Assembly: GCF_012034175.1 (NCBI RefSeq)
Contig: NZ_JAATEJ010000020.1
Location: 1 to 64,000, forward strand
Length of the DNA stretch: 64,000 bases
Reading direction: 5' to 3'
DNA from: Actinacidiphila epipremni
Lineage (GTDB): Bacteria > Actinomycetota > Actinomycetes > Streptomycetales > Streptomycetaceae
Shown: piece by piece, positions 9,103 to 17,900 of the stretch
Layout: each line of letters begins with the position of its first letter
Position numbering within the stretch: the stretch's first letter is position 1
Notes under the pieces: generated by a model
The model's input: only the letters and a program-made list of their open reading frames with translations
The model's database searches: none
What the model was told of the DNA's origin: nothing
Program-made: the position numbers and the translations under genes

Positions 9103-9981
9103 TCACAGGCCCTCTGCGGGCCGCTGAGGGGGCGCCGCGCCGTCCAGGGACTCCTCGCCCGGGGCGGCGGTCCCGGGGGCCGGGGAGGGCTGCCTGCGGC
9201 GCAGCCACGCGTCGACCTCGGCGCGGATCCGGCGCTCCATGGCCAGCGACATCTCGGCGTCCACGATGTCCTTGGCCAGCGGGCGCAGGCGCTGCATGGT
9301 GTCGGACACCCGCTGCATCTGCTCGGGCGGCAGGTCGTCCAGGGGGCCCAGCACGTGGGTCTTGACCACGTCGGTGAAGAGCGCGGCGAGGGCGTCGACG
9401 TGGGTGCGCACCCGGCGGCCGGCTTCGAGGACGGCGGCCAGCGGCACGCCTTCGCGTACCAGTGCGGCCGAGACGTCCAGCAGGCGGCGGCTGGTGTGCA
9501 GGGCGTTCTCGCCCGCGACGGAGATGTAGCCGATCTCCAGGGCGGTCGTCAGGTTCTCGGGGCTGACGTCGTCGCCGAAGTAGTCGGCCAGTTCCTGCGG
9601 GGTCAGGACCACCGGGGTCTCGTCGGACCAGGAGGCGGCGAGGGTGTCGCTGAGGCCGAGGAGTTCGGCGACGCCGCCGAGGGTGCGGCCCTTTTCCCAC
9701 GCGGTGATCAGCTCGGCGATGCCGCCGAGGGTGTGGCCGCGCTCCAGCAGCGCGGCGATGGTGCGCAGCCGGGCGAGATGGCTTTCCGAATACCAGGCGA
9801 TACGACCGTCGCGCCGCGGGGGCGGCAGCAGGCGCCGCTCGCGGTAGAAGCGCAGGGTTCTGACCGGTATGCCGGCGGCCTCCGCGAGTTCCTCCACGCG
9901 GTATTCGCGTGCGCGGGGGTGCTCGGCGGGGTGAGCGCCGACGGCACCCGGTGTGCCTGTCTGGTCCACGCGGTCGTTCAC
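9103..9981 (-). CDS. MerR-family transcriptional regulator
   Basis: This 292-residue regulator has an N-terminal winged helix (about 25-95): YRVEELAEAAGIPVRTLRFYRERRLLPPPRR, in two parts, followed by WYSESHLARLRTIAALLERG. The rest is a long helical C-terminal region with no recognised ligand domain and no cysteine pattern typical of metal sensors. The start is GTG with a weak ribosome site. It is divergent from the monooxygenase operon across 327 bases, so it is a candidate regulator of that operon, by position only. Confidence 0.85.
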   Translation of the reverse strand: MNDRVDQTGTPGAVGAHPAEHPRAREYRVEELAEAAGIPVRTLRFYRERRLLPPPRRDGRIAWYSESHLARLRTIAALLERGHTLGGIAELITAWEKGRTLGGVAELLGLSDTLAASWSDETPVVLTPQELADYFGDDVSPENLTTALEIGYISVAGENALHTSRRLLDVSAALVREGVPLAAVLEAGRRVRTHVDALAALFTDVVKTHVLGPLDDLPPEQMQRVSDTMQRLRPLAKDIVDAEMSLAMERRIRAEVDAWLRRRQPSPAPGTAAPGEESLDGAAPPQRPAEGL

Positions 9982-10308
9982 CCGCCCAGCCTATGCGGTG
10001 GTGTGACGGGCTTCATCCTTGTGCGGCGGTCCTCGGCGGACGTTTCTCGGCCGGGTCGCCGGGCGGGCGTACATTCCCACGTCGGCGGGCTCGGCGGCAT
10101 CCCTGTGCCGAGGATGCGCCGGCACGGGTGCCGCGGCGTCGTACATCGCCGGGCGAAACGAATCCCGTCCGCCCCCTACCGGTGGTAACCCCGGTGTTCT
10201 ACAGTCCTGATGGTGCCAGTGATTGATGGCATGGTGTGCTGGCTGCGGTCGGCGGGACCGGTCCACGGCCGCGGCCGTGGACGGGCGGCGGGAAGGAAGG
10301 GCGGTGCC
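9982..10308. other. Divergent intergenic region, MerR gene / monooxygenase operon
   Basis: No convincing gene is seen in these 327 bases. A possible MerR-type site is the short inverted repeat accgg-N8-ccggt around 10179-10196, just before a -10-like TACAGT at 10200-10205. The -35 match is poor and the repeat arms are only five bases, so this is a weak candidate. Confidence 0.3.
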
Positions 10309-11838
10309 ATGGGCGACGACAACCGCGAACACGTGCGGGTGGCGGTCATCGGATCCGGATTCGGCGGGCTGGGGGCCGCCGTACGGCTGCGGCGCGAGGG
10401 GATCACCGACTTCGTGATCCTGGAGCGCGCCGACGCCGTCGGCGGCACATGGCGCGACAACAGCTACCCGGGGTGCGCCTGCGACGTGCCCTCGCACCTG
10501 TACTCGTTCTCCTTCGCGCCGAACCCGGACTGGCCGCGGGCCTTCTCCGGGCAGCAGCACATCCGCGACTACCTGGAACGCGTCACGGACACCTTCGGGC
10601 TGCGCCCGCACCTGCGCTTCGGCGCCGAGGTGCTGCAGGCCCGCTGGGACGCCGCCAGGAGGCGCTGGGAGCTCACCACGGCGGCCGGGGAACTGACCGC
10701 CGACGTCGTGGTCTCGGCGACCGGCCCGCTGTCCGACCCGAAGGTCCCCGACATCCCCGGCATCGAGGACTTCCCCGGCCGGGTCTTCCACTCCGCGCGG
10801 TGGGACCACGACTTCGACCTCGCGGGCAAGCGCGTCGCCATGGTCGGCACGGGGGCGTCGGCGATCCAGATCGTGCCGGCGATCCAGCCCGAGGTCGGCC
10901 GGCTCACGGTGATCCAGCGCACGCCGCCGTGGGTGCTGCCTCGGGTGGACCGCCCGGTCAGCGGCGCCGAACGCTGGCTGCACGGCAAAGTGCCGAGCAC
11001 CGCCAAAGCGCGGCGCGGACTGCTGTGGCTCATCAGGGAGTTCCAGGTCGGCGCCTTCGTCCGGCATCCACGGCTGATGAAGGCCGCCGAGCGGATGGCA
11101 CGCGGCCATCTGCGCCGGTCGGTCAAGGACCCGGCGCTGCGGGCCCGCCTCACTCCCGACTACACCATCGGGTGCAAGCGGATCCTGCTGTCCAACACCT
11201 ATTACCCGGCGCTCGCGCAGCCCAACACCGACGTGGTGACCTCCGCCCTCACCGAGGTGCGCGGCTCGTCGGTGGTCACCGCGGACGGCACCGAGCGCGA
11301 GGTCGACGCGATCATCTTCGGCACCGGCTTCCACGTCACCGACATGCCGATCGGCGACCGCGTCGTCGGGGCGGACGGGCGCACCCTGAGCGAGCACTGG
11401 AAGGGCGGCATGGCGGCGCTGCGCGGCTGCACCGTCGACGGCTTCCCCAACCTGCTGTTCATCATCGGGCCCAACACCGGGCTCGGGAACAGCTCGATGA
11501 TCCTGATGATCGAATCGTCGCTCAACTACGTCGCCGACTACCTGCGCACCCTCGCCCGCACCGGCGCCGCCGCGCTCGACGCCAAACCCGGCGCGGTGGC
11601 CGCGTGGAACGCCGAGGTCCAGCGGCGTGCCGCCCGCACCGTCTGGAACACCGGCGGCTGCAAGAGCTGGTACCTGGACGCCGACGGCCGCAACACGACG
11701 GCTTGGCCGGGCACCACGGCGGAGTTCCGGCGGGCGACCAGGCAGCTGATCGTGTCGGAATACGAGCTGATCCCACCCGCGGGTGACCGGGCCGCGGCGG
11801 GCGATGATCGCACGGTACGGGCGGAGGTCGCGTCATGA
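10309..11838 (+). CDS. Flavin-dependent Baeyer-Villiger-type monooxygenase
   Basis: This is a 509-residue FAD/NADPH monooxygenase. The FAD site GSGFGG is at residues 15-20 and the second nucleotide site GTGASA near 180-185. Between them, FPGRVFHSARWD (from residue 155) fits exactly the Baeyer-Villiger fingerprint FxGxxxHxxxW(P/D). Such enzymes insert oxygen next to a ketone to give an ester or lactone. ATG at 10309 is preferred because GAAGGAAGG lies just upstream and the FAD motif is then near the N-terminus. It overlaps the hydrolase gene by ATGA, pointing to one pathway. The substrate is unknown. Confidence 0.88.
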   Translation: MGDDNREHVRVAVIGSGFGGLGAAVRLRREGITDFVILERADAVGGTWRDNSYPGCACDVPSHLYSFSFAPNPDWPRAFSGQQHIRDYLERVTDTFGLRPHLRFGAEVLQARWDAARRRWELTTAAGELTADVVVSATGPLSDPKVPDIPGIEDFPGRVFHSARWDHDFDLAGKRVAMVGTGASAIQIVPAIQPEVGRLTVIQRTPPWVLPRVDRPVSGAERWLHGKVPSTAKARRGLLWLIREFQVGAFVRHPRLMKAAERMARGHLRRSVKDPALRARLTPDYTIGCKRILLSNTYYPALAQPNTDVVTSALTEVRGSSVVTADGTEREVDAIIFGTGFHVTDMPIGDRVVGADGRTLSEHWKGGMAALRGCTVDGFPNLLFIIGPNTGLGNSSMILMIESSLNYVADYLRTLARTGAAALDAKPGAVAAWNAEVQRRAARTVWNTGGCKSWYLDADGRNTTAWPGTTAEFRRATRQLIVSEYELIPPAGDRAAAGDDRTVRAEVAS

Positions 11839-12806
11839 CGCTTCCCTACGAGGCGGTGGCCGCGCGGCGCACGCACGACGTCGTGTCGGCGGACGGAACC
11901 CGTATCCACGTCGAGGAGTTCGGCCGCCCGGACGGTCCGGCGGTGGTGCTCGCGCACGGCTGGACGTGCTCGATCCTGTTCTGGGCGCCGGTGGTGCGGC
12001 TGCTCTCGTCGGATTTCCGGGTCATCGCCTACGACCAGCGCGGTCACGGCCGCAGCGCCGCGCCGGCCACCCGGCGGGGTTACGGCACGGGCGTACTGGC
12101 CGATGATCTGGAAGCCGTACTGGAGGCGGTCGTACCGGAGGATGAACGGGCGGTGCTGGTCGGCCACTCCATGGGCGGTATGACCATCATGGCGGCGTCC
12201 GGACGGGCAGCGGTCAGCCGGCGGACCGCCGCGGTGCTGCTGGCCAGTACGGGCAGTGGGCGGCTGCTCGGGGCGACCGAGGTGCTGCCGCCGCGGTTGT
12301 TGTCGCGGTGGTTGCGCCGGGCGCTGCACCGGCAGTTGCTGGTCTCCCGCCTGCCGCTCGGGCCGGTCACCCGGCTGTCGCGCGCCGCGTTCGCCTACGG
12401 CGTGCTGGGGCAGCGGCCGACCCGGGAGCAGGCGGCCTTCACCGCGCGGATCGTGCACGCCTGCAAGGCCCGGCAGCGCGGCGCGTGGGGGCGGGTGCTG
12501 TCGGTGCTCGACCTGGACGCGGAGATCGCGGCGCTGACCGCGCCGACCGCCGTCCTCGTCGGCACCCACGACAAGCTCACGCCCAAGGTCCACGCCCGCG
12601 GCATGGCGCAGGCGCTGCCGAACTGCGTGGGGCTGACCGAACTGCCGGGGCTCGGCCATATGACGCCGATCGAGGACCCGGCCGCCGTCGAGTCCGTCAT
12701 ACGGTCGCTGGCCGCCGCGCACATGGTGCCGCCCGTCGCGGGTGACGCGGCGGACGGGGCGCAGGGCCGGACGGGTGACCCGCATCTGGAGGAGAAGAGC
12801 GCATGA
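11835..12806 (+). CDS. Alpha/beta-fold hydrolase
   Basis: This 323-residue alpha/beta hydrolase has the oxyanion segment LAHGWTCSILFW, the strand motif YDQRGHGRS and the nucleophile elbow GHSMGG (Ser near residue 114). The acid and histidine are probably in VGTHDKLTP and PGLGHMTP. The N-terminal HDVVSADGTRIHVEEFG is typical of soluble esterases and lactonases. It is coupled by ATGA overlaps to the monooxygenase before and the SDR after. Ester or lactone cleavage is therefore the expected role, though this is inferred from context. Confidence 0.88.
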   Translation: MTLPYEAVAARRTHDVVSADGTRIHVEEFGRPDGPAVVLAHGWTCSILFWAPVVRLLSSDFRVIAYDQRGHGRSAAPATRRGYGTGVLADDLEAVLEAVVPEDERAVLVGHSMGGMTIMAASGRAAVSRRTAAVLLASTGSGRLLGATEVLPPRLLSRWLRRALHRQLLVSRLPLGPVTRLSRAAFAYGVLGQRPTREQAAFTARIVHACKARQRGAWGRVLSVLDLDAEIAALTAPTAVLVGTHDKLTPKVHARGMAQALPNCVGLTELPGLGHMTPIEDPAAVESVIRSLAAAHMVPPVAGDAADGAQGRTGDPHLEEKSA

Positions 12807-13705
12807 GCCGATCATCGGTGCACGGCAAGGTCGTGGTGGTCACCGGCGCCGCCCGCGGGGTGGGTGAACTGCTGGCCCGCAAACTCGCCGCGCGCGGCGC
12901 CCGGTTGGCGCTGGTGGGCCTGGAGCCGGCCGAACTCGACCGGGTGAGGCAGTCGTTGCCCGGTGACGCGGCCTGCTGGACGGCGGACGTCACCGACCGG
13001 GCGGCGATGGCCGGCGTCGCGGGCGAGGTGCTGGCGCACTTCGGGCGGATCGACATCGTCGTCGCCAACGCCGGTGTGGCGACCGGCGGTCCGTTCCTGG
13101 ACGCCGACCCGGACGCCTTCGACCGCGTCATCCACGTCAATCTGCTGGGCAGTATCGCCACTGCCCGCGCCTTCTTGCCGGCGCTGATCGCCTCGCGCGG
13201 CTATCTGCTGCAGATCGCCTCGCTGGCCGCGATCACGCCGGCGCCGATGATGGCGGCGTACTGTGCGAGCAAATCGGGGGTGGAGGCGTTCGCGCACTGC
13301 CTGCGGGCGGAGGTCGGCAACCAGGGCGTGGCAGTTGGTGTCGGATATCTCAGCTGGACCGACACCGACATGGTGCGCGGCGCCGACGAGGACGACGCCC
13401 TGCGGGAGTTGCGGGGACGGCTGCCGTGGCCGGCGAACCGCACGTATCCGCTGGAGCCGGCCGTGGAGCGTCTCGTGGCGGGTATCGGGCGGCGAGCGCC
13501 GCACGTCTATGCGCAGTGGTGGCTGCGCGGCATGCAGTCGGTCCGCGGATACCTGCCGGCGGTCATCGGCGGGCCGCTGGGGCGGCGGGAGATGCGCCGC
13601 GCGGCGCCGGCGCTGGCCCGCAGCGCCGGGGTACGGCGGGGCCTGGTGGGCAGGGGAGGGGCCGCCGACGAGGCCGCCAGGACCGTCGAACATCACGTTC
13701 CGTGA
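12803..13705 (+). CDS. Short-chain dehydrogenase/reductase
   Basis: This is a 300-residue classical SDR. The cofactor motif TGAARGVG begins near residue 14, NAG is in VVANAGVA, a serine is in LLQIASLAA and the catalytic pair is in YCASK. The last 60 or so residues form a basic extension (HVYAQWWLRGMQSVRGYLPA) often seen in SDRs acting on lipids or large hydrophobic substrates. It closes the three-gene coupled operon and would plausibly interconvert the alcohol and the ketone that the monooxygenase uses. Confidence 0.88.
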   Translation: MSRSSVHGKVVVVTGAARGVGELLARKLAARGARLALVGLEPAELDRVRQSLPGDAACWTADVTDRAAMAGVAGEVLAHFGRIDIVVANAGVATGGPFLDADPDAFDRVIHVNLLGSIATARAFLPALIASRGYLLQIASLAAITPAPMMAAYCASKSGVEAFAHCLRAEVGNQGVAVGVGYLSWTDTDMVRGADEDDALRELRGRLPWPANRTYPLEPAVERLVAGIGRRAPHVYAQWWLRGMQSVRGYLPAVIGGPLGRREMRRAAPALARSAGVRRGLVGRGGAADEAARTVEHHVP

Positions 13706-13823
13706 CCACAAAACGCCGCTGACCTGGGGCGATTGGCGAATGATCGACCCGGGATGCGCCGGTTGTCCGCCCGTGTAAGTCTGATCGAGGCCGCTTCCCC
13801 ACACACTCCAGGAGGAGTTCATC

Positions 13824-14054
13824 ATGGGCGGTATGGACGACATCAGGAACAAGGCGGGCGAGTACGCCGACAAGGCCAAGGGGGCCCGCCGCCAGGGTTC
13901 CGAGCAGGCCGAGCAGGGCATGCAGCGCCCCGGCCAGGAGGACTCGGAGCGTTCCGGCGGTCGCCGTGACGAGCAGGCCCAGCGGGGCCAGGAGCAGGCT
14001 CGCCGGCGCATGGGCGAGGACTCGATGGACGAGCCCCAGGACGACTGGAGCTGA
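13824..14054 (+). CDS. Small highly charged protein, function unknown
   Basis: This 76-residue, very hydrophilic protein has a good ribosome site (GGAGGAG, eight bases before ATG). It starts MGGMDDIRNKAGEYADKAKG and then becomes Gln/Glu/Arg-rich with repeated EQA and RRQGSEQ-like runs. The opening resembles small actinobacterial proteins annotated as CsbD-like or MT0933-type antitoxins, but the match is too short to rely on. It lacks hydrophobic segments and is likely a soluble, flexible protein. It stands alone with its own terminator. Confidence 0.65.
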   Translation: MGGMDDIRNKAGEYADKAKGARRQGSEQAEQGMQRPGQEDSERSGGRRDEQAQRGQEQARRRMGEDSMDEPQDDWS

Positions 14055-14092
14055 CGTCACGCCTTGAGCCGGCGCTGATGCCGTGACCGAGG

Positions 14093-14120
14093 AAAGGGGT
14101 GCCCCGCGGGGCACCCCTTT
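14093..14120 (+). terminator. Strong intrinsic terminator
   Basis: The 28 bases form a perfect palindrome, aaaggggtgcccc-gc-ggggcaccccttt, followed by tctgtgctct. It lies 38 bases after the small charged-protein gene and just before the convergent endonuclease V gene, and because it is symmetrical it may serve both strands. Confidence 0.85.
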
Positions 14121-14179
14121 TCTGTGCTCTGTCCTGGCTCTTTTCCTGCGCCATGTGCCGCGTCGTCGCGACCGCCGGG

Positions 14180-14884
14180 TCAGGCGCCGCTTGTCGCGCG
14201 CAGGCGCTCGCGGCTGAGGTGGTCGGCCAGGCGGGTCGTCTCCGGGAGGCGGTAGCGCGGCGCGAACCGCAACGTATGGGCGCAGGCGTTGTCCAGCCCG
14301 ATGCCGTGCCCCACGGACACGTACACCGGCCGGACGCCCTTCTGGGTGCGCAGCGCGCGGCCCACCACCTCGCCGTCGTCCGACGTCAGCGGGGATCCGG
14401 CGCCGCGCTCCGCACCCGGCGGGCCGCTGCGGAAGACGAACGGCGTCTTGGCGACGCCGAAGCACGGCAGCCCGGTCAGCACGCCCAGGTGCACCGCCAG
14501 GCCCGCCCGGCGCGGATGGGCGATGCCGTAGCCGTCGCACACCAGCAGCTGCGGTGTGCGCGTGAGCTTGTCCAAGGCGGCCATCACCGACGGCAGTTCC
14601 CGGAAGGCCAGCAGACCGGGGACGTACGGGAAGGTCGCCCGGCCCTCCACCAGGGCGGACTCCACCGGCTCCAACGTCACCGCGTCCAGGACCACCGCCG
14701 CCGCGACCAGCGCGTCGCTGCCGGTGGCGTACGAGACGTCCACGCCCGCGACCAGACGTACCGCGCCCGGCGCCGGCCCCGGGGAATCCAGGTCCGCGAG
14801 GGCCGCGACGCGTTCCTGCTCGGCCAGCGCCTCGTCCGGCACCCGCGGCCACACCGCGGGCGCCCCGCTGCTGTGAGTGTCCAT
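14180..14884 (-). CDS. nfi: Endonuclease V
   Basis: This 234-residue enzyme nicks DNA next to deaminated bases, mainly inosine. The catalytic acid motif VAGVDVSYA, the second acid in LLVCDGYGIAHPRRAGLAVHLG (in two parts) and the late motif VSVGHGIGLDNA are all present. The FPYVPGLLAFRELPS segment is also characteristic. The ATG at 14884 is preferred because upstream sequence in frame is Pro/Arg-rich and unlike the family. It lies downstream of the Tricorn-like gene in the same direction. Confidence 0.93.
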   Translation of the reverse strand: MDTHSSGAPAVWPRVPDEALAEQERVAALADLDSPGPAPGAVRLVAGVDVSYATGSDALVAAAVVLDAVTLEPVESALVEGRATFPYVPGLLAFRELPSVMAALDKLTRTPQLLVCDGYGIAHPRRAGLAVHLGVLTGLPCFGVAKTPFVFRSGPPGAERGAGSPLTSDDGEVVGRALRTQKGVRPVYVSVGHGIGLDNACAHTLRFAPRYRLPETTRLADHLSRERLRATSGA

Positions 14885-14952
14885 GGAGCGAGGCTGCCAC
14901 GCCCCGGGGCGGCCGTGCCCGCGAGGGGGCGGCAACGGCCCTCAGCGGGCCC

Positions 14953-17900
14953 TCAGGGGCTCATGGCGGGGCTGCGCGGGGGGAGCGGGGGGCGGGAGCG
15001 GTCGGGGCGCTCGGAGAGGTCGGGAGGGCAGGCCGCGGGGTGCTGGGACAGCAGCGCCAGCGCGGTGCGCACGGCGACGTCGAGCTGGCCGTGGCGGCCC
15101 TCGGCCCAGTCCAGCGGGGTGCGCAGGCACTCGATGTCGGGGGCGACGCCCTGGTTCTCGACCGACCAGCCGTACGCGTCGAACCACGCGGCGTTCATCG
15201 GCACGGTGATCACGGTGCCGTCGCCGAGCCGGTGGCGGCCGGTCATGCCGACGACGCCGCCCCAGGTGCGCAGGCCCACCACCGGCCCGATGCCGAGGAG
15301 CTTGAACGCGGCGGTGATCATGTCGCCGTCGGAGGACGTCGCCTCGTCGGCGATGGCGACGATCGGGCCGCGCGGGGCGTTGCCGGTGTACGAGACGGGC
15401 TGGGCGTTGCGGGTGAGGTCCCAGCCCAGGACGGTGCGGGTCAGTTTCTCGATGACCAGTTCGCTGATGTTGCCGCCGGCGTTGCCGCGGACGTCCACCA
15501 GCAGGGCGTCGTAGGCGACCTCGCTGCGCAGGTCGCGGTTGAACTGCGCCCAGCCGGAGCCGCCGAGATCCGGGATGTGCAGATAGCCGCACCGGCCGCC
15601 GCTGAGGCGGCGGACGACCTTGCGGCGCCGCGCGACCCAGTGCTGGTAGCGCAACGGCCGGTCGTCGATGAGCGGGACGACGGCGACGCGGCGCGGCGGG
15701 CCCCCGCCGGGCGGCCGGAAGGTCAGCTCCACGGTGGTGCCGCCGGCGCCCGCCAGCAGCGGGAACGGCCCCGCCTCGGGATCGACGGGACGGCCGTCGA
15801 CGTGGGTGAGGACCGCGCCCTCGCGGATGCCGGTGCCGGCCAGCGGGGAGCGGGCCTTGGAGTCCGACGACTCGCCCGGCAGGATGCGGACGACCGTCCA
15901 TGTGCCGTCCTTGTTGTGCTGGAAGTCGGCACCGAGCAGGCCGATGGGGCGCTGGTAGTGCGGCGGGCCCTCGTTGCGGCGGGCGGCTGCGACATAGGCG
16001 TGGGACGTGCCCAGTTCGCCCAGCACTTCGCGCAGCAGGTCGGCGAACTCGTCGGGCGTGGCGACGCGGTCCACGAGCGGCCGGTACTGGTCGAGGACGG
16101 CGGTCCAGTCCACGCCGCACATGTCGGGCGCCCAGAAGTAGTCGCGGATCAGCCGGCCCGCCTCGGCATAGGACTGCCGCCATTCGGCACCCGGGTCGAC
16201 CTCGTGCAGGATGCGCCGCAGGTCGACGTAGACAGTGGTCTCGTCGTCGCCGCGCTCGTTGGACGGCAGGACGGAGAGTTCACCCTCGTCGTAGACCGCC
16301 AGCCGCCGGCCGTCGCCGCTGACGGCATACCAGTCCATGTGGCGGACCAGCTCGGTCTTCTTGGACTTGCCGAGGTTGAAGAACTCCAGGGTGGGGCGGG
16401 CGGAGGGGTCGGTGGGGTTGACGAACGTCTCGCCCAGGGCGCCGGAGATGGGCCAGCGCAGCCAGACCACGCCGCCTTGTACCGGTTCGAGCGAGGAGTA
16501 CTTCGACGCCGGTACGGGGAACGGCGTCACTCGGCTGGGCAGGCCCTCGGCCTCGACGACGACGGGGCCGTCGCTGTCGCCGCCGCTCTCGCCGGGGTCC
16601 AGGCCGCTGGCGGTGGCGCTGCCGATCGGGCCGCCGTCGATGGGCAGCGCAAAGGGCGACGGCGTCGCCGAGTTGAGCGGGACGAGGTACGGGCGGCAGC
16701 CGAGCGGGAACGACAGGTCGCCGGTGTGGACGTCGTACACCGGGTCGAAGCCGCGCCAGGACAGGAACGCCAGGTAGCGGCCGTCACGGGTGAAGACCGG
16801 CTGCTCGTCCTCGAAGCGGCCGTTGGTGACGTCGATGATCGTGTGGTCGGACAGCCGGGCGATCTTGATGGAGCGCAGTGAGCGGCCGATGCCGGGGTGC
16901 GACCAGGTGAGCCACGCGGAGTCGGGGGAGAAGGCGAGGTCGCGGACGGGGCCGTTGGTGGAGCGGATGAGCTCGGTGACCGTGCCGGGCGGCTGCGGGG
17001 GAGCCGGGTCGGCGCCGGTGCCGGCGTCGTCGTACGGGGGCGCGCTCTCGCCGGCGGCCGGGTCGGCGGCGCCGGTGGTCACCAGCAGCAGCCGGCCGTC
17101 GTGGGAGGCGACCGCCAGGGTGCCGCCGTCCGGAGACGACACCAGGGCCAGGACGCGGCCGAGGCGGCCGACGGCCAGGCGGGTGACCGTGTCCGGGGCG
17201 TCGCCGGGCGGCGGTCCCGCCGAGGCGGCGCCATCGATGCCGGGGACGAGGACGTCGCCGACGTAGGCCATGCGGGTGGAGCCGGTTCTGACGGTACGAC
17301 CATCGCCCGGCGGAGTGTGATCATCGCCCGCCGGAATACGATGATCGCCCGCATTCGTCGGATCATCGCCGTCCGCCGGCCGTGACCGTACGGCGCCCAC
17401 CGGCACCGTGTCCGGTGCGGCGTCGGCCGGCTCCGGGGCGGCGTCCAGCGCGGCGAGGGCCTCCGCCGCCGACTCCGGGCCGCGGCTGAGGGCGCGGGAG
17501 GCGCGGCCCGGCAGAGGGGCGAGTTCGATGCCGTCCTCGCCCTCGGCGTCGGTGACGTAGCCGACCAGGCCGGTGTCGCCGAGCATCTCCGGGAGCCGGA
17601 CGCGGGCGCCGGGGGAGTCGGAGACGGTGCGGGCCGGGCCGTCGCGGTGGGTGAGCCAGTACAGGCCGCCGCGGACGCACACCGCGCTGGCGCGGCCGGC
17701 GGTGTCGACGGCGATGCCGTCGAGGTTGGTGGCGGCGGGCACCTGGTACGGGCGGCGACCGCTGCGGGCACCGCCGAGGCGGACGTCCAGGCGGCGCGGC
17801 TGCGCGCCCGGGGACAGGTCCTCCACGAGCCACAACTCGCCCGCGCAGTGGTAGACGACGCGTTCGCCGTCCGTGGCGGCGTTGCGGGCGTAGAAGTCGG

